Shown piece by piece: positions 19,695 to 27,980 of a stretch of DNA of 64,000 nucleotides (the stretch's first letter is position 1; every line of letters starts with the position of its first letter). Both the position numbers and the translations under genes were made by a program. The stretch is from Gordonia terrae (lineage in GTDB: Bacteria; Actinomycetota; Actinomycetes; Mycobacteriales; Mycobacteriaceae), in contig NZ_CP016594.1 in the NCBI RefSeq assembly GCF_001698225.1, positions 4,030,001 through 4,094,000 on the forward strand. Direction: 5' to 3'. The notes below the pieces were generated by a model. The model ran no database searches, was not told the origin of the DNA, and was given only the letters and a program-made list of their open reading frames with translations.

Positions 19695-19910
19695 CTACTC
19701 GAAGACGGCGATCACATCGCCGGCCTGGATGACATCGCCGACCTCGACCTTGACCTCGGCGAGCGTGCCCGGCTCCTCGGCCAGCACGGGGATCTCCATC
19801 TTCATCGACTCGAGCAGGACCAGCGTGTCGCCGACCTCGATCTGCTCGCCCGCAGCGACGCGCACCTCGAGGACACTCGCGACGATCTCTGCCACCACGT
19901 CTTCTGCCAT
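19695..19910 (-). CDS. Biotinyl/lipoyl attachment-domain protein (TB7.3-like)
   Basis: A 71-residue single-domain biotin carboxyl carrier-type protein. The motif ESMKMEIPV holds the predicted biotinylated Lys between two Met, and the symmetric beta-hammerhead halves are clear (VAAGEQIEVGDTLVLLE and VEVGDVIQAGDVIAVFE). It probably serves as a stand-alone carrier for an acyl-CoA carboxylase encoded elsewhere (compare Rv3221c/TB7.3). It lies 40 bases upstream of pdtaS on the same strand and may be co-transcribed with it. Confidence 0.9.
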   Translation of the reverse strand: MAEDVVAEIVASVLEVRVAAGEQIEVGDTLVLLESMKMEIPVLAEEPGTLAEVKVEVGDVIQAGDVIAVFE

Positions 19911-20148
19911 GCACCCAAATTAGCCCACGGCGCCCCGCCCGGAAGCTCCGGTGCCGGGGCGTGAGCGGAGGTGTTTTTGGCGCATGGGAGAATCCCTGAG
20001 ACACTGTGATGTCCCGATCAGCAGGGATGTCCTCCCCGGCCGATGTCAGGGTTGTCTCAGCACTCTGTGCGAACCAGCACACGGGGCGAACCAGTACACG
20101 GCGGGCCCGCCCTCGGCGACGCCCGCCCCGCAATGAAGGAGATGCGTC

Positions 20149-20223
20149 ATGGGAAAGCGCGGACGCAAGAAGCGTGCTCGTAAGAAGAACGCTGCCAACC
20201 ACGGCAAGCGCCCCAACGCCTGA
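20149..20223 (+). CDS. 24-residue 50S ribosomal protein bL37
   Basis: A tiny ORF of 24 codons beginning MGKRGRKKRARKKN and ending NHGKRPNA. It matches the mycobacterial bL37 protein seen in ribosome structures (a short Lys/Arg-rich peptide ending in NHGKRPN). A good ribosome site (AAGGAG) lies eight bases upstream and a strong terminator follows 41 bases after the stop, so it is a complete transcription unit. It is easily missed because of its size. The peptide has 10 Lys/Arg in its first 13 residues. It probably lies in the rRNA of the large subunit. Confidence 0.9.
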   Translation: MGKRGRKKRARKKNAANHGKRPNA

Positions 20224-20264
20224 TCACCGCTCACCGCGGTCTCGGCGAACGAGCAGCGAAAAAC

Positions 20265-20299
20265 GCCCGGGTACGGCCATCAGGCCGCCCGGGCTTTTT
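20265..20299. terminator. Bidirectional terminator between bL37 and rshA
   Basis: The stem GCCCGGG/CCCGGGC encloses a second stem CGGCC-ATCA-GGCCG, followed by TTTTT on the plus strand. The minus strand also reads TTTTTCGC after the stem. It serves the convergent bL37 and sigH-rshA units. Confidence 0.9.
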
Positions 20300-20314
20300 C
20301 GTGTGCTCGTGGCG

Positions 20315-20602
20315 TCACCGTTCGGATTCGGTGACCTCGTGCACGATGACGGTCTTGCGGATCTCGATGCGCAGGCGATCCCGCAGACCCTGCGGGGCCT
20401 GATCGCCACCGCACTTGCGGTTGACGAGCGCCTTGAGCTGCTGCTCGATGCCATAATGCGCCAGGCAGGACGGGCAGGAGTCGAGATGCCCCTGGAGGCG
20501 TTCGCGGGCGTTCTGGTCGCACTCGTTGTCGAGCAGGAGCCAGACGTCGGCGATGACGGCGGAACAGTCGAGCTGGGTCAGCTCCGGATCGACGTCGCTC
20601 AT
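20315..20602 (-). CDS. rshA: Mycothiol-system zinc anti-sigma factor RshA/RsrA
   Basis: A 95-residue ZAS-family anti-sigma factor. The zinc/redox motif is HLDSCPSC (H-x3-C-x2-C) preceded by a Cys near residue 13 (LDCSAV). A further Cys is in NRKCGG. Oxidation of these thiols releases the partner sigma factor. Its ATG overlaps the sigH stop as ATGA, so the two are translationally coupled and probably made in balanced amounts. The family length is normal (about 100 residues). Assignment to SigH rather than another ECF factor rests on adjacency. Confidence 0.92.
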   Translation of the reverse strand: MSDVDPELTQLDCSAVIADVWLLLDNECDQNARERLQGHLDSCPSCLAHYGIEQQLKALVNRKCGGDQAPQGLRDRLRIEIRKTVIVHEVTESER

Positions 20603-21405
20603 CGGGCCACCTCCGCATCCGTCACGCGTGCGGAACGGTTGAAGCCGCGCTCGCGCGCGACGTCGGCCAGCAGCTCACGCAGCTGGCGACGTCCGCGATG
20701 CAGTCGGGACATGACGGTACCGATCGGGGTGTCCATGATCTCGGCGATCTCCTTGTACGGCAGGCCTTCCACATCGGCGTAATACACGGCCATCCGGAAG
20801 TCTTCCGGCAACTCCTGCAGTGCGGCCTTGATCTCGTCGTCGGGAAGGGCGTCGAGCGCCTCGATCTCCGCCGACCGCAACCCCTGCGAGGTGTGCTCGG
20901 CGGTCGCGGCGATCTGCCAGTCGGTGATCTCGTCGGTCGGGTACTGCGCGGGCTGACGCTGCTTCTTGCGGTAGCCGTTGATGTAGGTGTTGGTGAGAAT
21001 CCGGTAGAGCCAGGCCTTGAGGTTGGTGCCCTCCCGGAACGAGGCGAATGCGGTGAACGCCTTGATGTAGGTCTCCTGGACCAGGTCCTCGGCGTCGGCG
21101 GGATTGCGGGTCATCCGCAGCGCGGCACCGTACATCTGGTCGAGCAGCGGCAGCGCATCGCGCTCGAACCGCTCGGTCAGCTGCTCCGGCGACTCGTTCG
21201 GATCGGCCCGGCGGGGCGCCTTGGCGGTCCCGGTTCGGCCGGTCTCGGACGACTCTGTGTCGGATGCTTCTGTGTCGGACACTACGATCCCTTCGATGGG
21301 AGGCATCACGGAGATGTTGTCGATCAAGCTTACCGACCCGTCCCCCACCGAGAGCGACCTCGGTTCGGTGCGCTGCGGGAGTTCCATCACGGCCGCGGTA
21401 CTCAT
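20599..21405 (-). CDS. sigH: ECF RNA polymerase sigma factor SigH/SigR
   Basis: A 268-residue protein; the sigma core starts near residue 78. Region 2 includes [17 protein letters not shown] and [13 protein letters not shown]. Region 4 includes [17 protein letters not shown] and [14 protein letters not shown]. It directs the thiol-oxidative and heat stress regulon. The N-terminal extension of about 75 residues is Ser/Thr-rich and longer than the minimal protein. In Streptomyces SigR a similar extension distinguishes two isoforms, so an internal start near MYGAALR or earlier is worth considering. The ATG at 21403-21405 follows a GGAGG-containing leader and a sigma-H-type promoter. Confidence 0.93.
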   Translation of the reverse strand: MSTAAVMELPQRTEPRSLSVGDGSVSLIDNISVMPPIEGIVVSDTEASDTESSETGRTGTAKAPRRADPNESPEQLTERFERDALPLLDQMYGAALRMTRNPADAEDLVQETYIKAFTAFASFREGTNLKAWLYRILTNTYINGYRKKQRQPAQYPTDEITDWQIAATAEHTSQGLRSAEIEALDALPDDEIKAALQELPEDFRMAVYYADVEGLPYKEIAEIMDTPIGTVMSRLHRGRRQLRELLADVARERGFNRSARVTDAEVAR

Positions 21406-21454
21406 CTGCCTCCCGACCTCCTTCGTGTCCGTGTGCGTACGTCCGTTGTCCGAA

Positions 21455-21489
21455 CAGTCCCAACAGAGCACGACCGGCGGTTTGTTCCC
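21455..21489 (-). promoter_or_regulatory. sigH: Sigma-H/R autoregulatory promoter of sigH
   Basis: On the minus strand GGGAAC (complement of 21484-21489) is followed after 19 bases by GTT (complement of 21462-21464). This matches the SigR/SigH consensus GGGAAT-N18/19-GTT. Transcription would start near 21455, about 50 bases before the sigH start codon. Confidence 0.85.
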
Positions 21490-21584
21490 GGGTCGCCGTC
21501 GTGATCGCCACGCCCGGCCCACACCGGCGACGGGTCGCGTCCCCACGATGTCCCTGTCCACCACCACCAGGAGGTGACCGAACG

Positions 21585-22082
21585 ATGGCGTCCACTCCGG
21601 CGATCGCCGCTCTCGAACGCGCTCGAATCGCCCACTCCGTGCATCGGTACGCACACGATCCCCGATCCGAGGCCTACGGTGCGGAGGCCGTCGCCGCACT
21701 CGCCGACGCCCTCGGCGTACGCGCCGAGCAGATCTTCAAGACGCTGGTCATCGAACTGTCCGGCGGTGAACGATCCGGTCTGGCGGTCGCGGTGGTCCCG
21801 GTGCCCGGCAAGCTCTCGCTGAAGTCGGCGGCGGCCGCGCTCGGGGCGTCGAAGGCGACGATGGCCGAGGCCAAGGCCGTCACCCGGACCACCGGTTATG
21901 TCCTCGGGGGCGTCTCCCCGGTCGGCCAGCGAACCCTGTTGCCCACCGTGATCGACTCCTCGGCGACGGCGTTCGACAAGGTGCTGTGCAGCGCGGGCAA
22001 ACGCGGCCTCGAGATCGAACTCGCCCCGGCCGATCTGGTGACGATCACCGAGGCCGTTGTCGCCGACATCGCCGCAGGCTAG
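21585..22082 (+). CDS. YbaK/EbsC-type Cys-tRNA(Pro) deacylase
   Basis: A 165-residue YbaK/ProX-domain protein. The core is clear: FKTLVIEL near residue 50, [13 protein letters not shown], the conserved Lys, and GGVSPVGQR with the family GxxSPxG signature. It hydrolyses mischarged Cys-tRNA(Pro) in trans, protecting proline codons. The ATG at 21585 has an AGGAGG site 11 bases upstream. It is divergent from sigH with 179 bases between start codons, including the sigma-H promoter on the opposite strand. Confidence 0.9.
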   Translation: MASTPAIAALERARIAHSVHRYAHDPRSEAYGAEAVAALADALGVRAEQIFKTLVIELSGGERSGLAVAVVPVPGKLSLKSAAAALGASKATMAEAKAVTRTTGYVLGGVSPVGQRTLLPTVIDSSATAFDKVLCSAGKRGLEIELAPADLVTITEAVVADIAAG

Positions 22083-22119
22083 TCGCCCGCTGTCGCACCA
22101 TTAGGGCAGCATGGACACC

Positions 22120-22890
22120 ATGTGCGGACGCTATGCGGTGACCACCGACCCGGCGAAGCTGGCGGCAGAGATCGACGCCGTGAACGAGGTACCCGACCCC
22201 GCGGGTGAGGATTCCACCGATCTCGATGCCACTCCCCGGTCGCCGGGCGTGAACTACAACGTCGCACCGACGACGACCGTGATGACCGTCGTCCAACGAC
22301 ACTCACCCGGGCAGCCCGACGACGATCCGTTGTTGCGCATCCGGGCGATGCGTTGGGGCCTGGTGCCGCCGTGGGCCAAAGAGGTCGGGAAGGGGCCGCT
22401 GCTGTTCAACGCGCGCGCCGAGAGCGCAGCGGAGAAGAGTTCGTTCCGTTCCTCGGTCAAGTCGCGGCGTTGCCTCGTACCGATGGACGGCTGGTACGAG
22501 TGGAAGAAGGGGCCCGCCGACAGCAAGGGCAAGCCGACCAAGATCCCGTTCTACATGTCCCCGCAAGACGGAACCCGACTCTTCATGGCGGGCCTGTGGT
22601 CGGTGTGGCACCCCAGGACCGGCCCCGACTCACCCGATCAGCCCCCGCTGCTCAGCTGTTCCATCCTCACCACCGACGCGGTCGGCGACCTCCGCGATGT
22701 CCACGACCGGATGCCGCTGATCATGCCGTACGACAGCTGGGATGCCTGGCTCGATCCCGACGGCCGCGCACCCGACGACCTGTTCGCCCCGCCGGCCGAA
22801 TCGCTGGTCGACGCCATCGCGATCCGCGAGGTCGCCCCCCTGGTCAACCGGGTCGCCAACAACGGACCCGAGCTGCTGAACCCTTCGTGA
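22120..22890 (+). CDS. SRAP (SOS response-associated peptidase, YedK/HMCES) protein
   Basis: A 256-residue SRAP-domain protein. Position 2 must be the catalytic Cys, exposed after Met removal, so the ATG at 22120 (MCGRYAV) is chosen over the ATG nine bases earlier. Conserved elements include NYNVAPTT (the active-site Asn), WGLVPPWAK, NARAES, RRCLVPMDGWYEWK and LMP-type PLIMPYDSWDAWL. The protein forms a covalent thiazolidine crosslink with abasic sites in single-stranded DNA and shields them. The last codons and stop (CCCTTCGTGA) are part of a repeat element that continues downstream, so the original C-terminus may have been altered. Confidence 0.92.
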   Translation: MCGRYAVTTDPAKLAAEIDAVNEVPDPAGEDSTDLDATPRSPGVNYNVAPTTTVMTVVQRHSPGQPDDDPLLRIRAMRWGLVPPWAKEVGKGPLLFNARAESAAEKSSFRSSVKSRRCLVPMDGWYEWKKGPADSKGKPTKIPFYMSPQDGTRLFMAGLWSVWHPRTGPDSPDQPPLLSCSILTTDAVGDLRDVHDRMPLIMPYDSWDAWLDPDGRAPDDLFAPPAESLVDAIAIREVAPLVNRVANNGPELLNPS

Positions 22891-22951
22891 CGCTCGCAAG
22901 CTCGCTCCTCAGGGAACGGTGGACGCTCGCAAGCTCGCTCCTCAGGGAACG
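22882..22951. repeat. Short dispersed repeat, two tandem copies at the SRAP gene end
   Basis: A 30-base unit occurs at 22889-22918 and again, identically, at 22922-22951 (start GACGCTCGCAAGCTCGCTCC, end TCAGGGAACG). With the preceding CCCTTCGTGA it matches the family at 52377-52487 (CCCTTCGTGGCTCG ... CTCCTCGCACCTCAGGGAGC). It covers the SRAP stop codon. Confidence 0.85.
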
Positions 22952-22978
22952 TGGTGAGCGAGGTGTTCTCGTGAGCCA

Positions 22979-24460
22979 TCAGCTGAACTCGTAGTCGCGC
23001 AACGGGAACGAGTTCATCTCGCGCAGGGTGCGCAACGTGGAGGCCGGACGCAGGAGCGTCGCCTCGCCGTGCTGGTTGAAGTAGTAGCTGCGCGAGGTCG
23101 CACAGTCCCCGTTGTAGAAGACCGAGGACTGCAGCCGGTCGGTCACCTCGTCGAGGAAGGCATCGTTGGCCGCCTCGGTGACCTCGAAGGTGTGCCGGCC
23201 GCGGCGTCGGAGTTCGCCGAAGAGGCGTGCGATGTGTTTCATCTGCCCCTCGATGGTCGTGAAGTACGACAGCCCGCTGTACGAATACGGACTGTTGAGG
23301 GACAACAGATTCGGGAACTTGGGGACCGTCACACCCTCGTAGGCCTGAAAACGGTTCTCGCGCCAGAAGTTCCCGAGGTTGCGTCCGTCCCGACCGATGA
23401 TGTCGAAGGCCGGGAAGTTGACGTCCCAGAGGTTGAACCCGGTGGCGAGGACGAGGGTGTCGATCTCGGTGCGCGTGCCGTCGGCCGCGAGGATCGCATC
23501 GGCCTCGAGGCGGGCGATACCGCTGGTCTCCAGCGTCACGTTCGGCTTGGCGAAGCTGGCGAAGTAGGTGTTGGAGAAGGTCGGACGCTTGCATCCGAAG
23601 TCGTAGTCCGGCGTCAGCTTCCGCCGCAGTTCCGGGTCGTCGATCTGCGAGCGCAGGTGCGCCTTGGCCAGCCGGGCGGCCAACCGGTTGCCCGGCTTGA
23701 CCTGCTTGAAGTGCAGGACGCCGAACACCATCAGCAGCTCCAGCAGCGACGAATTGACCAGTCGCGCAGCCCGTTGCGTGACCGGAATCCGCCGGAACAG
23801 CTGTTGCACGACCGCCGGGATCGCGAAATCGATCTTGGGGACCACCCAGATCGCGGTGCGCTGGAACACGGTCAGGGCGTCGGCACGGGCGGCGATCTCC
23901 GGGATGAGCTGCACGGCGGTGGCTCCGGTGCCGATCACCGCGACCTTCTTGCCCGTGAAGTCGAAGCCGTCCTTCCAGGCAGCGGTGTGCAGGATCGTGC
24001 CCGCGAAGTTCTTGATCCCGGGGAACTCCGGGACGTGCGGTTGCGACAGGAACCCCGTCGCGGTCACCAGATAGCGGGCGGTGCGCTCGCTCCCGTCACC
24101 GGTGCGGACACGCCACAGCTGATCGTCGGGGTCCCATGAGGCGGACTCCACGAGCGTCCCGAACTCCATGTGCCGCTTCAGGTCGTATTTGTCCGCGACG
24201 TGATGGGCGTAGCGCTTGAGCTCGGCGCCCGGCGCGAACAGCCGGGACCAGTTCGGGTTCGGTTCGAACGAATAGGAATAGGTGACCGAGGCGATGTCGA
24301 CGGCCAGTCCGGGGTAGTGGTTCACGTGCCACGTACCGCCCAGGTCGTCTTCGCGTTCGAGGATCGCGATGTTGTCCAAGCCCTGGCGCTTGAGTTCGAT
24401 CGCGGCGCCCATTCCGCCGAAGCCGGCACCCACGATCACGACGTCGAGTTCTGGTTGCAT
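22979..24460 (-). CDS. Baeyer-Villiger-type flavin monooxygenase
   Basis: A 493-residue flavoprotein. The FAD motif is IVGAGFGGMGAAIELK, the NADPH motif is VIGTGATAVQLIPEI, and between them lies FAGTILHTAAW, which fits the BVMO fingerprint FxGxxxHxxxW. The GGTWHVNHYPGLAVDI stretch is also typical. Such enzymes insert oxygen next to a carbonyl, turning ketones into esters; EthA and MymA of mycobacteria are relatives. The start codon (MQPELDVVIVGAGFGG) is preceded by a palindrome-containing gap shared with the divergent MFS gene, suggesting a local regulator outside or elsewhere. A link to ketones made by the prm pathway is possible but only inferred. Confidence 0.88.
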   Translation of the reverse strand: MQPELDVVIVGAGFGGMGAAIELKRQGLDNIAILEREDDLGGTWHVNHYPGLAVDIASVTYSYSFEPNPNWSRLFAPGAELKRYAHHVADKYDLKRHMEFGTLVESASWDPDDQLWRVRTGDGSERTARYLVTATGFLSQPHVPEFPGIKNFAGTILHTAAWKDGFDFTGKKVAVIGTGATAVQLIPEIAARADALTVFQRTAIWVVPKIDFAIPAVVQQLFRRIPVTQRAARLVNSSLLELLMVFGVLHFKQVKPGNRLAARLAKAHLRSQIDDPELRRKLTPDYDFGCKRPTFSNTYFASFAKPNVTLETSGIARLEADAILAADGTRTEIDTLVLATGFNLWDVNFPAFDIIGRDGRNLGNFWRENRFQAYEGVTVPKFPNLLSLNSPYSYSGLSYFTTIEGQMKHIARLFGELRRRGRHTFEVTEAANDAFLDEVTDRLQSSVFYNGDCATSRSYYFNQHGEATLLRPASTLRTLREMNSFPLRDYEFS

Positions 24461-24505
24461 CCGACACCCCCAACTAGCTGTTCGGCGAACTTAACTGTTA
24501 CCACC

Positions 24506-24518
24506 AGTTACTGTAACT
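24506..24518. promoter_or_regulatory. Palindromic operator candidate between BVMO and MFS genes
   Basis: AGTTAC-T-GTAACT is a perfect 13-base palindrome. A related half-site GTTAC lies at 24497-24501, within an AT-rich patch of the 120-base divergent gap. It resembles TetR or AraC/GntR operators, and a repressor of both genes is plausible. No regulator gene is adjacent. Confidence 0.55.
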
Positions 24519-24580
24519 CAGCACACAGCGCCGGACCAGAGCCGGACCCGTCGGACCGCGTCGGTAGCGTGTCAGCTGCC

Positions 24581-25798
24581 ATGTCTGACCGTGCGAATAC
24601 TCCCGCCTCCCCCGCCCCGACCGGCGCATCCTTCGCCGCTGCCGTCTACGCCTTCGCGGTGATCATGCTGGGCACCACGCTGCCCACGCCGCTCTACGCG
24701 ATCTACGGCGAGGAACTCGGTTTCGGCGTCACCACCACGACCGTGATCTTCGCCGTCTACGCGGCCGGCGTCATCGCTGCACTGATCGGTTTCGGACGCT
24801 GGTCCGACGTCATCGGCCGACGCAAGATGCTCATCGCCGGCGCGATCCTGTCGGCGATCAGCGCCGTCGTCTTCCTGACCGCCGGCCCGGTCTGGCAGTT
24901 GCTGCTGGGCCGCGTACTGTCCGGCCTGTCCGCAGGCATCTACGCCGGCGCCGCCACCACGGCGGTCATCGAACTGGCCCCGGCCTCGTGGCGCGGCCGC
25001 GCCCCGGCCGTGGCGACCGCCGCCAACATCGGCGGCCTGGGGCTCGGACCGCTGATCGCCGGACTCCTCGCCGAGTACGCCCCGTCCCCGCTGCACACCC
25101 CGTTCGTGCTCGATCTGGCCCTGCTGGTCCTGGTCTTCATCGGCATCTGGCGGCTGCCCGAGACGGTCGACGTCGTGCCGGGCGCGCGGCTGAGCGTGCA
25201 GCGGCTCTCGGTCCCGGCCGACATCCGCGGCGTCTTCGTCCGGGCGTCGATCGCGGCGTTCGCCGGGTTCGCGGTGATGGGCACCTTCACCGGCGTGATG
25301 CCCTCCTTCGTCACGAACATCCTCGGCATCGACGACCACGCCTTCACCGGTTTCCTGGTGTTCGTGCTGTTCGCGTCCTCGGCCGTCACCCAGATCGTCG
25401 TGCGCCGGATGCCCACCGAACCGGCCCTGATCGCCGGCTGCGCCATCCTCATCCTCGGGACGGGCCTGTCGATCCTCGGACTCGTCGCCGCATCGACCCC
25501 GGCGTTGCTCGGCGGAGCGGTGATCTGCGGTGTCGGGCAGGGTATGTCGTTCAGCAAGGGACTGGCGTCGGTGGTCGCGGCGACCCCGGCGGGCCGCAAG
25601 GCCGAGGTCACCTCGACCTACTTCGTCGTCGCCTACGTCGCGATCTCGATCCCGATCGTCGGCCAGGGGATCACCGCGCAGCACTGGGGCCTGCGGCCCG
25701 CCGGGATCGCGTTCAACATCGGGGTCGCCGTGCTGGCCCTCGTCGCACTCGTACTGACCATCGTCTCGGTCAGGAACCTGGCACGCCCGACTCGTTGA
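24581..25798 (+). CDS. MFS transporter (DHA1-like efflux family)
   Basis: A 405-residue, 12-helix protein. The MFS motif A reads FGRWSDVIGRRKMLIAG after helix 2, and RVLSGLSAGIYAGA fits motif B/C of drug:H+ antiporters. The start ATG at 24581 gives a short Ala/Pro/Ser-rich cytoplasmic lead before helix 1 (AVYAFAVIMLGTTLPTPLYAIY). The last 29 bases overlap the end of the convergent malQ gene. Being divergent from the BVMO it may export the substrate or product of that enzyme. The substrate is unknown. Confidence 0.85.
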   Translation: MSDRANTPASPAPTGASFAAAVYAFAVIMLGTTLPTPLYAIYGEELGFGVTTTTVIFAVYAAGVIAALIGFGRWSDVIGRRKMLIAGAILSAISAVVFLTAGPVWQLLLGRVLSGLSAGIYAGAATTAVIELAPASWRGRAPAVATAANIGGLGLGPLIAGLLAEYAPSPLHTPFVLDLALLVLVFIGIWRLPETVDVVPGARLSVQRLSVPADIRGVFVRASIAAFAGFAVMGTFTGVMPSFVTNILGIDDHAFTGFLVFVLFASSAVTQIVVRRMPTEPALIAGCAILILGTGLSILGLVAASTPALLGGAVICGVGQGMSFSKGLASVVAATPAGRKAEVTSTYFVVAYVAISIPIVGQGITAQHWGLRPAGIAFNIGVAVLALVALVLTIVSVRNLARPTR

Positions 25799-27911
25799 GA
25801 ACCGACACGAGGCGCCGGAACCGCACGCTGCTGACGAGATCCTCGACGAGGACCACATCGCCCTCCGCATTCGCCAGTGGTACACGCCAGTTCGGGTACT
25901 GGGTGCTGTCGGTACCCGGTTGGTTCTGAATCCGCCGCTCCCCCACCGCATCCACGAGGGCGACGCTCAGCAGCACCGACGGGGTACATGCGATCACCGC
26001 GTACAGCGCGTCGACGACCGCGGGATCCGTCAGCGGTGTGTCCCGGGACAGCAGGCCGCGTTCGTAGGCCAGTTCGAGCACGGCGTCGCGTTCGCGCGCA
26101 TCGCGCTCCCGCTCGGCGTCCTCGCCGGAGGCCAGCAGGCCCAGCCGCGATCGCAGCGCGATGTGGTCGCCCGCCAGATATCCCACGGTCGGGGGCAGGT
26201 CGTGCGTCGTCACCGAGGTCAGACACAGCTCGCGGTAGTCCTCGGGCGGGATCGCCGCGTCGGGTCCCTGCTCGAACCACAGGATCGAGGTACCGAGGAT
26301 TCCCCGTTCGCGGAGCGAATCCTGCACCGACGGTTCGAAGACCCCGAGATCCTCACCGACGACCACGGCGTCGGCGCGTTGCGCCTCGAGCGCCAGGATG
26401 CCGATCAGTGCCTCACTGTCGTAGTGCACGTACGTCCCTTGCGCGGGACTGCTCCCGTCGGGAATCCACCACAGCCGGAACAGGCCGAGGATGTGGTCGA
26501 CCCGCACACCTCCCGCGTGCCGCAGGACGGTGCGGATCATGTCGCGGTACGGCTCGTACCCTGCCTCGGCGAGGCGCCGCGGATGCCACGGCGGTTGGTC
26601 CCAGTTCTGTCCTTGCTGGTTGAAGCCGTCGGGCGGCGCCCCCACGGTCGCCCCTGACGCGAGCACGTCACCGAGCGCCCATGCGTCGGCGCTGTGCCGG
26701 GCGACACCCACCGCGAGGTCGGCCATCACGCCGATCCCCATGCCCGCGGAGCGCGCCGCGTGAGCGGCGGTGGCGAGTTGCTCGTCGCAGAGCCATTGCA
26801 GCCACATGTGGAAGTCGATGCGGCGGGCCAGTTTCCGGCGCTTCTTCGTCAGGTACTCGCGGTCGAGGAACTTGCCGTGCCAGCGCGGGTCGTCGGCGTC
26901 GTAACGCTCGGCGAGCGCGCACCACGTCGCGAAACGCTTGAGGCCCTTGCCCTCCCGACGCCGAAACTCGCGGTACGCACCGGCGCGGGCGGGGGCGAGC
27001 GGGACGCCGTAGATCAGTTCGAGGGCCTCCATCTTGGCGCGGAAGGCCTTGTTGCGCCGGATCTTGTCGGTGGCGGTGTTCTCGGCGAGGAAGCTGCGAC
27101 CGAGAGCCCTGACCGTCTTGCGCTGCGACTTCGACAATCCGTCGAGTTCGGGGATGTCGGTGATCCGGATGTAGAGCGGATTGACGAAGCGTCGTGTCAC
27201 CGGCAGATACGGTGACGCCTCGATCGGCGCCTGCGGCTGTGCGGCATGCAGCGGATTGACCTGGACGAAGTCGGCGCCGTACGCGCTCGCGGCCACCTCG
27301 CAGATACCGGCGAGATCGGCGAAGTCGCCCACGCCCCACGAATCCGCCGACCGGATCGAGTACAGCTGCACGGCAAGGCCCCACCGCTGCCGGCCGGTCA
27401 ACCGGTCCGCGGTGTGCAGGCGGCGCGGCGTCACGATCAGCGGCGCACTCGCTGCCGACGAATCGTCGAGATCGAGCGCTTTGATCTGGTGATACCCGGG
27501 TGGCAGGTCATCGGGCACGGCGAACGTCGCGCGCCCGACGAGCACGGCGTCGACCTCGCGCGGTTCGACCCAGACGTCGAGTTGCGGCGCGGCGACGTCG
27601 TCGCCGGTCTCGCTGACGATCCACACCTTCACCAGATGTCCGTGCGGGACATGGACGGCGAACGTGGCACCGGACCCCTCGGTCACGACCGTCACCGCAG
27701 GCACGAATTCGCGCCACGGTTGGTCGTCGATCTCGCGGATCGACTCCTCGATCTCCTCGTCCGACCCGGCGGGCACCTCGAGGGCCCGGAGGACAGCGAC
27801 CAGGGTCTCGGGGTCGACGTCGTGGCGCTTCTCACCCCAGCCGACGTAGTCGGTGGCGACACCGTAGCGGTGCGCCAGTGCGGTCAACCGATCGAGGTTC
27901 ACATCAGCCAC
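25770..27911 (-). CDS. malQ: 4-alpha-glucanotransferase (amylomaltase, GH77)
   Basis: A protein of about 713 residues. The GH77 catalytic elements are present: GVRVDHILGLFRLWWIP (nucleophile Asp), VVGEDLGVFEP (acid/base Glu) and TTHDLPPTVGYL (third Asp). The N-terminal ~150 residues form an actinobacterial extra domain (LAHRYGVATDYVGWGEKRHDV). It disproportionates maltodextrins in glycogen or maltose metabolism. The start is uncertain: the GTG at 27909-27911 (MADVNLDRLTALA) fits the family, the frame is open slightly further upstream, and no strong ribosome site is visible. It stands alone on the minus strand. Confidence 0.92.
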   Translation of the reverse strand: MADVNLDRLTALAHRYGVATDYVGWGEKRHDVDPETLVAVLRALEVPAGSDEEIEESIREIDDQPWREFVPAVTVVTEGSGATFAVHVPHGHLVKVWIVSETGDDVAAPQLDVWVEPREVDAVLVGRATFAVPDDLPPGYHQIKALDLDDSSAASAPLIVTPRRLHTADRLTGRQRWGLAVQLYSIRSADSWGVGDFADLAGICEVAASAYGADFVQVNPLHAAQPQAPIEASPYLPVTRRFVNPLYIRITDIPELDGLSKSQRKTVRALGRSFLAENTATDKIRRNKAFRAKMEALELIYGVPLAPARAGAYREFRRREGKGLKRFATWCALAERYDADDPRWHGKFLDREYLTKKRRKLARRIDFHMWLQWLCDEQLATAAHAARSAGMGIGVMADLAVGVARHSADAWALGDVLASGATVGAPPDGFNQQGQNWDQPPWHPRRLAEAGYEPYRDMIRTVLRHAGGVRVDHILGLFRLWWIPDGSSPAQGTYVHYDSEALIGILALEAQRADAVVVGEDLGVFEPSVQDSLRERGILGTSILWFEQGPDAAIPPEDYRELCLTSVTTHDLPPTVGYLAGDHIALRSRLGLLASGEDAERERDARERDAVLELAYERGLLSRDTPLTDPAVVDALYAVIACTPSVLLSVALVDAVGERRIQNQPGTDSTQYPNWRVPLANAEGDVVLVEDLVSSVRFRRLVSVLNESGVPGS

Positions 27912-27980
27912 CCGTGCATGATCGCAGTAATTCCGCACGCGCGCCGTGCTCGTCGCCCGGTTCCCCCGAGAGCACGGTGC

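Noticed and set aside
22889..22951. attL/attR-type phage attachment site
   Set aside because: The direct repeats are three bases apart and there is no integrase or tRNA gene nearby.
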